The notes beneath the pieces are model-generated. The model was not told the DNA's origin and did not search any database. It saw nothing but the letters and a program-made list of their open reading frames with translations. Of a stretch of 64,000 nt of DNA, positions 54,736 to 63,907 are shown in pieces (position 1 is the stretch's first letter; each line of letters opens with the position of its first letter). This DNA comes from Duganella flavida. Lineage in GTDB: Bacteria; Pseudomonadota; Gammaproteobacteria; Burkholderiales; Burkholderiaceae_D. A program made the translations under genes and the position numbers. The stretch is from contig NZ_WWCN01000008.1 in NCBI RefSeq assembly GCF_009857445.1, forward strand, positions 214,560 through 278,559, written 5' to 3'.

Positions 54736-55305
54736 ATGAGTAGTCCCATCGATCGCGACGTGGTCATCGCCGACACCGTTCACTGGATGGAAAAGGCCGT
54801 CATCGGCCTGAACCTGTGTCCGTTCGCCAAAGCGGTGCACGTGAAAAAGCAGATTCGTTACGTGGTCAGCGAGGCGGAAACGCCGGAAGAGCTGCTGGAA
54901 AAGTTAATGGAAGAATTACAGTATCTGGCCGACGCCGATGCTGAAAAAGTCGACACCACGCTGCTGATCCACCCGAACGTGCTGACCGACTTCTTCGACT
55001 ACAACGAATTCCTCGACGTCGCCGATGCTGCGCTGGAAGACTTGGGCCTGGACGGTTTCCTGCAAGTGGCCAGCTTCCACCCGCAATACCAGTTTGCCGA
55101 TACCGATGAAAACGACATCGGCAACTACACCAATCGTTCGCCCTATCCAACGCTGCACCTGCTGCGCGAAGACAGCATTGACCGCGCAGTCGAGGCTTTC
55201 CCGGACGCGTCTGATATTTTCGATAAAAATATTGAGAAGCTGGAGCAGCTCGGGCATCAAGGCTGGGCGAAATTGATGGAAAAGCCACTCATGGAGAAGC
55301 CATGA
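54736..55305 (+). CDS. DUF1415 family protein
   Basis: 189 residues. The DUF1415 layout is complete: DTVHWMEKAVIGLNLCPFAKAVHVK (in parts), EELLEKLMEELQYL, and QVASFHPQYQFADTDENDIGNYTNRSPYPTLHLLRE (in parts). The C-terminus contains a small repeat (LMEKPLMEKP). It is coupled by an ATGA overlap to a DUF1289 gene, a pair seen in many Betaproteobacteria. Function unknown. Confidence 0.93.
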   Translation: MSSPIDRDVVIADTVHWMEKAVIGLNLCPFAKAVHVKKQIRYVVSEAETPEELLEKLMEELQYLADADAEKVDTTLLIHPNVLTDFFDYNEFLDVADAALEDLGLDGFLQVASFHPQYQFADTDENDIGNYTNRSPYPTLHLLREDSIDRAVEAFPDASDIFDKNIEKLEQLGHQGWAKLMEKPLMEKP

Positions 55306-55490
55306 GCGATGCGCCGATTCGTCCCGACACGCCCTGCGTGGCGGTATGCTCGACCACCTTTGATGAAATCTGCCGCGGCTGCGGCCGCACGGTGGTCGAG
55401 GTGGCGCACTGGGTGGCGATGACTGCCGACCAGAAGGAACTGGTCTGGCAGCGCATCCTGGCGCAGGGCTACCCGCGCCGGAACACCTGA
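55302..55490 (+). CDS. DUF1289 family protein
   Basis: 62 residues. The family Cys pattern is seen: TPCVAVCSTTFDEICRGCGRTV, with four Cys (C-x3-C-x8-C-x2-C) likely to bind a metal or Fe-S, followed by the EVAHWV helix. Length standard. Start within the DUF1415 stop. Confidence 0.92.
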   Translation: MSDAPIRPDTPCVAVCSTTFDEICRGCGRTVVEVAHWVAMTADQKELVWQRILAQGYPRRNT

Positions 55491-56000
55491 TTAATAGCTA
55501 CCGATAAAATCTTTCTTGCCGATTTCCAGGCCGTTGTGGCGCAGGATGTCGTAAGCGGTGGTAGCGTGGAAGTAGAAGTGTGGCAGCGCGTAGTGGAACA
55601 AATAGGTCTGACCCACGAAGTGCTTGGTCTTCTCGCCGCTGCCGGTGGTGATGGCGCGGTCTTCGCTGCCTTCGATTTGCGCTTGCGGCACGCTGTTGAT
55701 GAACTCCAGCGTCTTGACGATGCGCGCTTTCAGGTCGGCGAAGCTGGCTTCTTTGTCTTCATACGATGGCACTTCCTGGCCGCCCAGGCGAGCAGCTGCG
55801 CCTTTGGCGAAGTCGCAGGCGATCTGGATCTGGCGGGTGAACGGCAGCATGTCCGGGAACAAACGGTATTGCAGCAGTGCGGCCGGGTCGATCTTCTTGT
55901 CGGTGGCGTGGGCTTCGGCCTTTTCCAGGATGGTGTGCAGGCTATTCAGGATCTGCTTGAACACAGGAATGGAGGCGGAGTACATGGAGAAGGTGGTCAT
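55491..56000 (-). CDS. DUF1993 family protein
   Basis: 169 residues. MYSASIPVFKQILNSLHTIL at the N-terminus, FPDMLPFTRQIQIACDFAKGAAARL in the middle, and FHYALPHFYFHATTAYDILRHNG at the end (in parts) match DUF1993, a DinB-like four-helix fold. It abuts the DUF1289 stop (convergent, no gap). Function unknown. Confidence 0.93.
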   Translation of the reverse strand: MTTFSMYSASIPVFKQILNSLHTILEKAEAHATDKKIDPAALLQYRLFPDMLPFTRQIQIACDFAKGAAARLGGQEVPSYEDKEASFADLKARIVKTLEFINSVPQAQIEGSEDRAITTGSGEKTKHFVGQTYLFHYALPHFYFHATTAYDILRHNGLEIGKKDFIGSY

Positions 56001-56102
56001 GGCGGTTCCTATGTGTGGGGAAAAGAGTCGCGATCATAGCGCGGCTGAGGGATTTTTGCTCGTGCCGGCACTTTTCCCTCATTTTTCCGTGCATAATTCC
56101 CA

Positions 56103-56124
56103 TCAAGTAACAATCAAGTAACAA
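56103..56124. repeat. Tandem duplication of 11 bp
   Basis: TCAAGTAACAA occurs twice in immediate tandem (56103-56113 and 56114-56124), 45 bp upstream of the GGDEF-EAL start codon. It may have arisen by slippage or form a pair of half-sites. Confidence 0.5.
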
Positions 56125-56168
56125 GCACAGACCGATGATGCCAATTTATCACTACGCCGTACCGGTGC

Positions 56169-59100
56169 ATGACTAGTACCCTCTATAAGCGAATGCGCGC
56201 CCGCTTGAGCGCGCTGTATGGTCTGTCCATTTATGGCGCGCTGCTGCTGGTGGTATTTGGTGGACTGGTGATCCCGGCCATCATCGGCAGCTACCTGCTG
56301 ATCGGCGTGCATGAACAGCAATCGGCGCGCGTCGCCCTCAACGAGTCGCTGCAGCGTAACGCCGATATTCTGGCGCTGGGCATGCAGGAATCCCTGTGGA
56401 ATATGAATGCCGAATCGGCCCACTCGCTGGTCGAATCGGTGATGCGCGACCGCTCGGTGCTGCAAGTGCAGGTGGTCGGCCAGGCTGACACCCAATTCAT
56501 GCACGTGCGTTCGCCGCGCGTCGCCAGTGGTAACGTTTATCGCGCCGAACGCGAGATCCTGGTGCGCGGCGAGCGTATCGGCCGCATCATGGTCGAGATG
56601 GACGACGCCCGCAGCCAACAAGAGCTGCGCGAGAAGCAGCTGTCCTACGTATTCGTGCTGGCGGCGCAGCTGACGGTGTCGCTGCTGCTGATCGTGCTGT
56701 TCCTGAATTCACGCCTGATTAAACCGCTGCGCAAATTGATGCGCTTCTCCGACCGCCTGTCCCACGGCGATTTCGAAACGCGCCTCGACGTCACCGGCAG
56801 CGATGAACTGGGCCGTCTGGCGCAGCAGCTGGAGCAGATGCGGGTAGCGATCAAGCGCTTGTTCGAAGATATCGGCCAGCGCGAGGAACGCTTCCGCACC
56901 ATCGTCACGCAGGTGCCGGGCGCGGTGTTCCGCTTCCGCCCTGACGGCAAGATTGATTTCGTCTCCGACGCCATTGAAGATATCTCCGGCTACTCGGCCT
57001 CGCAATTCATGCGTAGCACCACCCACTCGTGGACCAACCTGATTGCACCGGAGGACCGCAAACGCCAGCGCCGTGTGATCGCGCAGGCCATCCGCGACGG
57101 CCAGTCCTACGAAGTTGAATACCGCATCGTCGATGCCTCCGGCGCCGAGCGCTGGGTGCTGGAAAATGGCCAGCCGCAGCCACCGGAACCGCACGGCGAC
57201 CGCGAAGCGCCTTGGGTCGACGGCATCATCTCCGACATCAGCCAGCGCAAGCACAATGAAATGCGCATCGAAGCGCTACTGGCCGAGCAAAGCGCGATCC
57301 TGGATAACGTGATGTTCGGCGTGATGTTCGTGCGTCACCGTTCCATCGTTTCGGTCAACCGCCGCTGCGAAGAATTGTTCGGCTACGAGCCGGGCGCCAT
57401 GACCGGCGACTCGACCGCCATGCTGTTCCTGAATGCGTTCGACTATGAATCGTCGGGCGCGCGTCAGTACCCATCGCTGTCGCAGGGCGACTACTTCAGC
57501 GAAGAACGCCAGTACCGCCGCAAGGACGGCACCGTATTCTGGTGCATGGTCAGCGGTTATGCGCTGGACCGCAACCGCGCCAACGAAGGCAGCATCTGGG
57601 TGTTCGCCGACATCACTGCACGCAAGGAGGCGGAAGAAAAAATACGCCTGGCAGCCACTGTGATCGAGCACATTGCCGACGGCGTCGTGGTGCTGGACGC
57701 GCAAGGCACCATCGTTGCCGTGAACCCGGCCTTCACGCTGATCACCGGTTACACCGAGGCCGAAGTGATCGGCAAGGACCGCACGCTGACGCGTTCCGGC
57801 CGCCACGACCCGGGGTTCTACGAAGAGATGTGGAAACAACAGGTGGAAGAGGGCTTCTGGCGCGGCGAGCTGTGGAATCTGCGCAAGAACGGTGAGTTAT
57901 ATCTGGAATTCCTGACCGTGAGCGCGGTGCGCGATCCGTACGGCGCCACCACGCACTATGTCGGCGTTTTCAGCGACATCACCAAGGCCAAGGAATCGCA
58001 GGAAAAGCTAGACCACCTGGCGCACCACGATCCGCTGACCGCGCTGCCAAACCGCTTGCTGTTCAACGACCGCTTGCAGCACGCCTTGCAGCGCGCCTCG
58101 CGCGACGGTGAGCAACTGGCGCTGCTGTTCATCGACCTTGACCGCTTCAAGAACGTCAACGACACACTTGGCCACCACATTGGCGATGAGCTGCTCAAGC
58201 AAGTCGCCAAGGCGCTGCAAGACCGCCTGCGCGAAGGCGATACGCTGGCGCGCTTGGGCGGCGACGAATTCATCGTCCTGCTGGAAAATATCGACAACCA
58301 GTACGGCGCCAGCCAGGTCGCGGAAAAACTGGTGCAGATGTTTGAAGAGCCGTTCATGGTGGCCGGCCATGAATTGTTCGTCACCTGCAGCGTGGGTATC
58401 AGCCTGTTCCCGGACGATGCCTCCGACCTGAATATGCTGATTCGTAACGCCGACGTGGCCATGTACCAGGCCAAGGCGCGCGGCCGCAATGGTTTCAGCT
58501 TCTACGCACCGTCGATGACGGGCGAGGGTGTTGAGCGCCTGCGGTTGGAGACATTCCTGCGCCGCTCGATCGAAAAAGAAGAGATCTTCCTCAATTACCA
58601 GCCGCAAGTCGAAATCGATACCGGCCGCTTGATCGGCGTGGAAGCGCTGGTGCGCTGGAACCATCCGGAGCTGGGCCTGATCCCGCCGATCCGCTTCATC
58701 CCGCTGGCAGAGGACACGGGCTTCATCAATCAGCTGGGCAAATGGGTGCTGCATGAATCCTGCCGCCAGATGGTGCGCTGGCAGGAGGCTGGCCTGCATG
58801 TGCCGAAAATTGCGGTCAACCTCTCGGCCAAACAATTTGAGCGCGGCTCGATCGTCAACATGGTGGCGGACATCTTGCAGGACACTGGACTGGAGCCGCA
58901 GCGCCTGCAGCTGGAAGTGACTGAGTCGGTGATTATGAACACCGGCGACGCGATGGTGTTCATCAACGACTTGCACTCGATCGGCGTAGCGCTGGCGATT
59001 GACGATTTCGGCACCGGTTATTCGTCGCTGGCTTATTTGAAGCAGCTGCCGGTGCAGACGCTGAAGATCGACCGCTCCTTCATCAAGGACATCTCGACTG

Positions 59101-59294
59101 ACGTCAATGATGAAGCGATCGCGATTGCGATTATCCAGCTGGGCAAGAGCATGAACCTGTCCGTGATTGCGGAAGGTGTGGAGACCGAGGAGCAGGCAGC
59201 CTTCCTGCTGCGCCATGGCTGTAACCTGGCGCAGGGCTACTTCTACAGCCGTCCGCTGCTCGCTGATGATATGTACACTCGCTGGAAAAAATAA
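56169..59294 (+). CDS. PAS-GGDEF-EAL membrane protein (c-di-GMP turnover)
   Basis: 1041 residues. TM1 about 20-45, an extracytoplasmic loop, TM2 about 157-178, then HAMP, three PAS domains (about 245-365, 375-490, 495-610), GGDEF (about 615-775) and EAL (about 785-1035). The diguanylate cyclase motif GGDEF is intact at 697-701, and the phosphodiesterase signature E825-A-L in VEALVRW is intact, with DDFGTGYSSL further on. Either or both activities are possible. The ATG at 56169 is the first candidate; one at 56193 is the alternative. The next gene starts 18 bp later on the same strand. Confidence 0.95.
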   Translation: MTSTLYKRMRARLSALYGLSIYGALLLVVFGGLVIPAIIGSYLLIGVHEQQSARVALNESLQRNADILALGMQESLWNMNAESAHSLVESVMRDRSVLQVQVVGQADTQFMHVRSPRVASGNVYRAEREILVRGERIGRIMVEMDDARSQQELREKQLSYVFVLAAQLTVSLLLIVLFLNSRLIKPLRKLMRFSDRLSHGDFETRLDVTGSDELGRLAQQLEQMRVAIKRLFEDIGQREERFRTIVTQVPGAVFRFRPDGKIDFVSDAIEDISGYSASQFMRSTTHSWTNLIAPEDRKRQRRVIAQAIRDGQSYEVEYRIVDASGAERWVLENGQPQPPEPHGDREAPWVDGIISDISQRKHNEMRIEALLAEQSAILDNVMFGVMFVRHRSIVSVNRRCEELFGYEPGAMTGDSTAMLFLNAFDYESSGARQYPSLSQGDYFSEERQYRRKDGTVFWCMVSGYALDRNRANEGSIWVFADITARKEAEEKIRLAATVIEHIADGVVVLDAQGTIVAVNPAFTLITGYTEAEVIGKDRTLTRSGRHDPGFYEEMWKQQVEEGFWRGELWNLRKNGELYLEFLTVSAVRDPYGATTHYVGVFSDITKAKESQEKLDHLAHHDPLTALPNRLLFNDRLQHALQRASRDGEQLALLFIDLDRFKNVNDTLGHHIGDELLKQVAKALQDRLREGDTLARLGGDEFIVLLENIDNQYGASQVAEKLVQMFEEPFMVAGHELFVTCSVGISLFPDDASDLNMLIRNADVAMYQAKARGRNGFSFYAPSMTGEGVERLRLETFLRRSIEKEEIFLNYQPQVEIDTGRLIGVEALVRWNHPELGLIPPIRFIPLAEDTGFINQLGKWVLHESCRQMVRWQEAGLHVPKIAVNLSAKQFERGSIVNMVADILQDTGLEPQRLQLEVTESVIMNTGDAMVFINDLHSIGVALAIDDFGTGYSSLAYLKQLPVQTLKIDRSFIKDISTDVNDEAIAIAIIQLGKSMNLSVIAEGVETEEQAAFLLRHGCNLAQGYFYSRPLLADDMYTRWKK

Positions 59295-59312
59295 AAAAAC
59301 GCAGGAGACTTT

Positions 59313-61586
59313 ATGCAGGGAGCGAAAAAACCATCGCGGCGCCGGTTCATCCTGGGGGGGCTCGCAGTGACCGGGGCCTTGGTGGTCGGCTGGGGTGTCA
59401 CTCCGCCGCGCCAGCGCCTGAATGGATCACACCATTTGCCGTTGAGCGGCGACGGCGTCGCGCTGAACGGCTGGGTAGGCATCAACAAGGACGGCACCAT
59501 CAGCGTGGCCATGCCGCGTAGCGAGATGGGGCAGGGCGTGTACACGGCCTTGCCGATGCTGGTGGCGGAAGAGATGGACGTACCGCTGTCCGCCGTGCGC
59601 GTGGTACAAGCGCCCATCGATAAAATCTTTGGCAATATCGCCATGCTCAAAGACGGCCTGCCGTTCCATCCGGATGACACGGGGCGTTTGAAGTCCACCG
59701 TCAGCTGGGTAGTGGGCAAGGTTGCGCGCGAGCTGGGATTGATCATCACCGGCGGTTCGTCCAGCGTGAAGGATGCGTGGGAGCCGATGCGCGAAGCCGG
59801 CGCCACCGCGCGCGCCATGCTGGTTGCTGCTGCCGCCGCCGAATGGAAGGCGCGCGCGGAAGACTGCCGCACCGAGAATGGCCACGTGATCCACGCTGAC
59901 GGACGCCAACTGGCGTATGGCGCGCTGGCCGAGAAGGCTGTCACCGCGGCCCCAGGCGAGGTGCGTCTGAAATCGCCGCAGGAATTTAAATTGATCGGCC
60001 ATCCGCAACCGCGCCGTGACACGCCATCCAAAGTGAATGGCACTGCCATCTTCGGCATCGACGCGCGTCCGCCGGGCATGTTGTACGCGGCGGTGCGCAT
60101 GTCGCCGGTCATCGGCGGTAAAGTAGGCAGCGTGAATAGCGCTGCCGTGCTGAAGATGCCGGGCGTGATGAAGGTGGTCGATTACGCGGGCGTGCTACCG
60201 GAGAAGACTGGCGCCGGCGCTGGCGTCGCGGTCATCGCCAAAAGCTTCTGGCAGGCCAGGCAAGCCGCGTTGGCGATGGAGATCAAATGGAATGACGGTC
60301 CACTGGCTGGCCTGTCCAGTGCCGCCATCTACGCCGACTTCGCGGCGAAGCTGGATAAGGAAGAGGGCTACGCCTATTACAAAGCAGGCGACATGGATGC
60401 GGTAGAGAGCAAGGCCGCAGGCGTCGCCAAAAGTTTGAAGGCCGAGTACCGCGCGCCGTTCCTTGCCCATGCGGCGATGGAGCCGGTCAACTGCACTGCG
60501 CAAGTCAAAGACGGCAAAGTGTTCCTGTGGGCGCCGACGCAATCGCCAGGCTTCGCGGTGGAGGTGGCGGCCAAGGTGGCCGGCGTTCCGGCGGAAAACG
60601 TGGTGCTGACAGTGACCATGCTGGGCGGCGGCTTTGGCCGCAGGCTGGATGTCGACATGGTCGCACAAGTAGTCGCCATCGCCAAACTGGCGGATGGCTA
60701 CCCGGTGCAGCTGATCTGGACCCGCGAAGACGACACCACGCATGACGTCTACCGCCCGGCGTCACTGGCGCGCTTCAGCGCCACGCTGGATGCCAAGGGC
60801 AATGTACTGGGCTACGATAACAAGTCGGCCAGCGGCGCGATTTCGCACCAGTTCATGCAGCGCAATCTCGGCTTGCCGCCGGGAGGTCCGGACAAGACCA
60901 CGGCCGAAGGCGAATTCGATATGCAGTACCACTTCGCCAACCAGCGCATCAGCCACGTAATCGTGGATAGCGCGGTGCCGCTTGGGTATTGGCGCTCGGT
61001 GGGTCATTCGCACAATGCCTTCTTCAAAGAGAGCTTCATCGACGAACTGGCGCATGCGGCTGGCAAGGACAGCGTGGCGTTCCGTCGTGAGCTGCTGGCC
61101 CAGCACCCGCGCCATCTGGCGGTGCTGGATGCGGCGGTGGCCAAGGCTGGTGCTGCGCCGGATGGCCGCGCGCATGGCGTGGCGCTGCACCAGTCATTCG
61201 GCACTATCGTCGCACAGGTGGCGGAGGTGTCGGTGGAAGGCACGGAGATCCGCGTGCACCGCGTTGTGTGCGCCATCGATTGCGGGCTGGCGGTGAATCC
61301 GAACACGATTGCGCAGCAGGCCGAATCGGGCGTGGTGTTTGGCTTGTCGGCCGCGCTGTTTGGGGCGGTGACCATCAAGGATGGTAAAGTTGAACAATCC
61401 AACTTCCATGATTATCCAGTGGTGCGCTTGAACCAGGCGCCGGAAGTGGAGACCATCATCTTGCCGAGTGCCGCGCATCCTGAGGGGATGGGCGAACCGG
61501 CCGTGCCGCCGATAGCACCGGCGGTGGCCAATGCCGTCTTCAAGCTGACGGGCAAACGCCTGCGCAGCCTACCGCTAACCCTATGA
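59313..61586 (+). CDS. Molybdopterin-binding subunit, isoquinoline 1-oxidoreductase beta (IorB) type
   Basis: 757 residues with a Tat-like leader (SRRRFILGGLAVTGALVVGW). Xanthine-oxidase-family layout: two aldehyde-oxidase-like halves, the cofactor motif MLGGGFGRRLDVD and the C-terminal GMGEPAVPPIAPAVANA with the catalytic Glu. Exported folded with a molybdenum-cytosine-dinucleotide cofactor and normally paired with a small 2Fe-2S subunit (IorA) and often a cytochrome c. Neither is next to it here: a c-di-GMP gene precedes and small broken frames follow, so its partner must be elsewhere or it is an orphan. Confidence 0.9.
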   Translation: MQGAKKPSRRRFILGGLAVTGALVVGWGVTPPRQRLNGSHHLPLSGDGVALNGWVGINKDGTISVAMPRSEMGQGVYTALPMLVAEEMDVPLSAVRVVQAPIDKIFGNIAMLKDGLPFHPDDTGRLKSTVSWVVGKVARELGLIITGGSSSVKDAWEPMREAGATARAMLVAAAAAEWKARAEDCRTENGHVIHADGRQLAYGALAEKAVTAAPGEVRLKSPQEFKLIGHPQPRRDTPSKVNGTAIFGIDARPPGMLYAAVRMSPVIGGKVGSVNSAAVLKMPGVMKVVDYAGVLPEKTGAGAGVAVIAKSFWQARQAALAMEIKWNDGPLAGLSSAAIYADFAAKLDKEEGYAYYKAGDMDAVESKAAGVAKSLKAEYRAPFLAHAAMEPVNCTAQVKDGKVFLWAPTQSPGFAVEVAAKVAGVPAENVVLTVTMLGGGFGRRLDVDMVAQVVAIAKLADGYPVQLIWTREDDTTHDVYRPASLARFSATLDAKGNVLGYDNKSASGAISHQFMQRNLGLPPGGPDKTTAEGEFDMQYHFANQRISHVIVDSAVPLGYWRSVGHSHNAFFKESFIDELAHAAGKDSVAFRRELLAQHPRHLAVLDAAVAKAGAAPDGRAHGVALHQSFGTIVAQVAEVSVEGTEIRVHRVVCAIDCGLAVNPNTIAQQAESGVVFGLSAALFGAVTIKDGKVEQSNFHDYPVVRLNQAPEVETIILPSAAHPEGMGEPAVPPIAPAVANAVFKLTGKRLRSLPLTL

Positions 61587-61590
61587 GGAT

Positions 61591-61743
61591 ATGAACGCCG
61601 CCTCCCGCCTGTCGATAGAATTTTTGCTGGCGCTGGGCTGCGGGGTGGTGTCGGCGGAGCCCTTGAAGCGCGAGAACGGCCAGCGCAGCGAGGAGTTGGT
61701 CGGCTACACCATCGACTATCTGCAGCGTAGTTTGCTTTGCTAA
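61591..61743 (+). pseudogene. 50-codon frame after iorB, probable gene remnant
   Basis: Starts 4 bp after the iorB stop and reads MNAASRLSIEFLLALGCGVV then SAEPLKRENGQRSEELVGYT and ends DYLQRSLLC. AGGA lies only 1-2 bases before the ATG, so translation is doubtful. The second half looks like the C-terminal helix of a larger enzyme. No family was recognised. It could also be a genuine tiny protein. Confidence 0.3.
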
Positions 61744-62083
61744 CCAATGGTGAGCATCATGATATCGATTACCAATGCGGCCAGCGTGCAGGCCACGCAC
61801 GCCGCCAGCCGGGAAGCGCCATTTTTTGGCACAGTAGCGCGGCCAAGTCTTCGGGATAGTTACATCAGCGTGGCCGATGCGCAGGAGTCGGCGGGGGTAC
61901 GCCAGTCGATTGTGGATGACATGGACACTATCTCCTGAAATCCTTTGCCGACAAGGTGTTGGAGGATGATGCCGCAGGCGCGGTCTTCAGTTTTGACGTT
62001 TCCTCCGCCTCCGCAGAGTCCAGCCGCGCCGGTCATGCAACAGGAAATGTATTTGGCGAGATCCCGCCCGAAAATAAATAAAT
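61744..62083 (+). pseudogene. Region with a candidate frameshifted small gene
   Basis: 340 bp without an intact gene. One frame from ATG 61747 or 61759 reads MISITNAASVQATHAASREA onward and stops at 61936-61938 just after DDMDTIS. The next frame continues from about 61935 as LLKSFADKVLEDDAAGAV and ends at 62081 (PPENK). Both halves have compatible composition, and the switch falls on the run CTGAAATCC. One frameshift would join them into a protein of about 108 residues. No family was recognised. Confidence 0.35.
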
Positions 62084-62509
62084 TTACAGCGCGTCGCGCA
62101 GCAAGGTGCGCAGGTTGCAGTCGCGCTGCCACTGGGCGCGCTCTTCGTTGTTGATGATCAGTTCCTGCATGTCTTCGTCGCTTTGCGCGGCGGTCGATTG
62201 CACCAGCCGGTGGGCGATGCCCGCATCCGGCAGCATGGTGCCGAAGAAGGCTACCATTTCGTGATGCTGGATTAGCAGGGTAGGGAAGTTTTCCACGTCC
62301 AGGTCGCCGACGATATCGGCATGGTCCTCGATGTCGATCCATATGAAAAATTTATCCGGATGGCGCTCGGCCACTTCATCGAAGGTGGCGCGGTAGCTTG
62401 CGCAGGTGCCGCACCATGCGGCGCACAGGCAGGCGACGATCCAATGGTCGCCCGCCACGGCGGCGGCTACGTCTTCGCGGTTTTCGGAATTCAGGGTCAG
62501 GCTAGCCAT
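62084..62509 (-). CDS. Thioredoxin-fold protein
   Basis: 141 residues from ATG 62509. The active-site-like motif is CAAWCGTCASY, with C-x2-C in WCGTC plus a further Cys just before. The second thioredoxin element is VENFPTLLIQ with the cis-Pro. It has no signal peptide, so it acts in the cytoplasm. The C-terminal 40 residues (DEDMQELIINNEERAQWQR) extend beyond the usual fold. Likely a disulfide reductase with a dedicated partner. Confidence 0.88.
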   Translation of the reverse strand: MASLTLNSENREDVAAAVAGDHWIVACLCAAWCGTCASYRATFDEVAERHPDKFFIWIDIEDHADIVGDLDVENFPTLLIQHHEMVAFFGTMLPDAGIAHRLVQSTAAQSDEDMQELIINNEERAQWQRDCNLRTLLRDAL

Positions 62510-62604
62510 AATCACATCAGCAAACGGCGCTCTCAGCGCCCAAGGGCGTATTCTACCTCCCCGCGCGGGGTCGCGCCTGCTGGCGCGTCGGGTTAAAATA
62601 CGGG

Positions 62605-63297
62605 ATGCCTAACATTCTTGCCATTGAAACTTCGTCCGAAACCGCTTCCTGCGCGCTGCTGCGGGGCGATACCGTCATCAGCCGCGCCTCGAACGGCGTG
62701 CGTACCCATTCCCAATCCATTTTGCCGATGATCCAGGAGTTGCTGGCCGAAGCCGGTATCGCCTTGCAGGATTGCGATGCGGTGGCCTATGGCTCCGGTC
62801 CCGGCTCGTTCACCGGCGTGCGCACCGCCTGCGGCGTGGCGCAAGGGCTGGCGTTCGGCGGCAAGCTGCCGGCAGTGCCGGTGGTGACGTTGGACGCGAT
62901 GGCGCTGGCCTGCCACCAGCAGCACGGCGCTGCCGAGGTACTGGTGGTGCTGGATGCGCGCATGGGCGAGGTCTATTGGGCGCAATATCGCTTTGAAAAC
63001 GGCCAGCCAGTGGCAGTGCTACCGCCGGTGCTATCGCCTCCGGGTGATGTACAGCCGCAGGGGACGCCGGTCGTTTGCGGCAATGGTTTGTCGGCCTATG
63101 CGGAGGCTTTTCCGGCTGGTGGTTTTGCCGAGGTAATGCCGCATGCGGAGCAGGTTGCGCAACTGGCGGCGCTGGCGTTTGCCGCTGGCCGCACGGTGAC
63201 GGCTGCCGAGGCGCAGCCGCTCTACCTGCGTAACAAGGTCGCCTACACGCAGGCTGAGCGCCGCGAAATGGCGGCCTCCAAGGAAGGTGGCGCATGA
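62605..63297 (+). CDS. tsaB: tRNA threonylcarbamoyladenosine biosynthesis protein TsaB
   Basis: 230 residues. N-terminal ILAIETSSETASCALL, then THSQSILPMIQELLAEAG and GPGSFTGVRTACGVAQGLAF (in parts), the ASKHA-type signature of TsaB, which scaffolds TsaD for t6A37 tRNA modification. It overlaps rimI by 4 bases (ATGA), the usual Betaproteobacterial order. The ATG at 62605 follows a GC-rich region with two short dyads. Confidence 0.95.
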   Translation: MPNILAIETSSETASCALLRGDTVISRASNGVRTHSQSILPMIQELLAEAGIALQDCDAVAYGSGPGSFTGVRTACGVAQGLAFGGKLPAVPVVTLDAMALACHQQHGAAEVLVVLDARMGEVYWAQYRFENGQPVAVLPPVLSPPGDVQPQGTPVVCGNGLSAYAEAFPAGGFAEVMPHAEQVAQLAALAFAAGRTVTAAEAQPLYLRNKVAYTQAERREMAASKEGGA

Positions 63298-63767
63298 CGG
63301 CGCCAGTCTGGGATCTGGCCCGGCTCAATTACGAGCCTATGCAAAAGACGGATCTGGATGATGTGTATGCGCTGGAGCAGAGCGTCTATCCGCATCCTTG
63401 GAGTATGGCCAATTTTGAAGATTCCTTGAGCAGCAATTACGAGGCCTGGGTGTTGCGCGACCAGGATGGTGATTTGCTCGGCTACTTCCTGTTGATGGCG
63501 GTGGTGGATGAGTCGCATTTGCTGAATGTGGCGGTATCGGCGGAGAAGCAGGGGCAGGGCCTTGGACGGTTTTTGCTGAACCAGGCCGTGGCGTGTTCGC
63601 GCGGGCTGGGCATGGAATCGGTGCTGCTGGAAGTGCGGCCGTCGAATACGCGGGCGCTGGAGATTTACGGGCGCTATGGATTTAAACAGATCGGTCGCCG
63701 CAAGGGTTACTACCCGGCGTCGAACGGGCAACGCGAGGACGCAATTGTGATGCGGTTTGGCATATGA
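63294..63767 (+). CDS. rimI: Ribosomal protein S18-alanine N-acetyltransferase
   Basis: 157 residues. GNAT core: LDDVYALEQSVYPHPWSMANFEDSL (in parts), LLNVAVSAEKQGQGLGRFLL with the acetyl-CoA loop Q-x-x-G-x-G, and LEVRPSNTRALEIYGRYGFKQIGRRKGYY (in parts), all RimI signatures. Coupled to tsaB upstream and overlapping a short downstream frame by 4 bases (ATGA). Confidence 0.95.
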   Translation: MTAPVWDLARLNYEPMQKTDLDDVYALEQSVYPHPWSMANFEDSLSSNYEAWVLRDQDGDLLGYFLLMAVVDESHLLNVAVSAEKQGQGLGRFLLNQAVACSRGLGMESVLLEVRPSNTRALEIYGRYGFKQIGRRKGYYPASNGQREDAIVMRFGI

Positions 63768-63907
63768 GTCAGTCGGCACGTAGCACGGTATTCCTGCAGG
63801 AGATGGGGATAGGCGTGCAATGGAAGTTGCGCAACGCTGAAGAAGCGGCCGATCCATTCGTGGCGGCCGTGCAGGCGCTTGCCGACGGCGAGCCGGCAGA
63901 TAACTGA
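63764..63907 (+). pseudogene. 5' stub of a uracil-DNA glycosylase-like gene
   Basis: A 47-residue frame, MSQSARSTVFLQEMGIGVQW then KLRNAEEAADPFVAAVQAL and ending ADGEPADN. In Burkholderiales the gene after rimI is usually a type 4/5 uracil-DNA glycosylase of 250-300 residues, whose first lines look like this (L-x-E-MGI-x-x-W). Here the catalytic domain and its Fe-S cysteines are absent and the frame stops. The next gene starts inside this stop (TGATG). Probably a deletion product. Confidence 0.5.
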
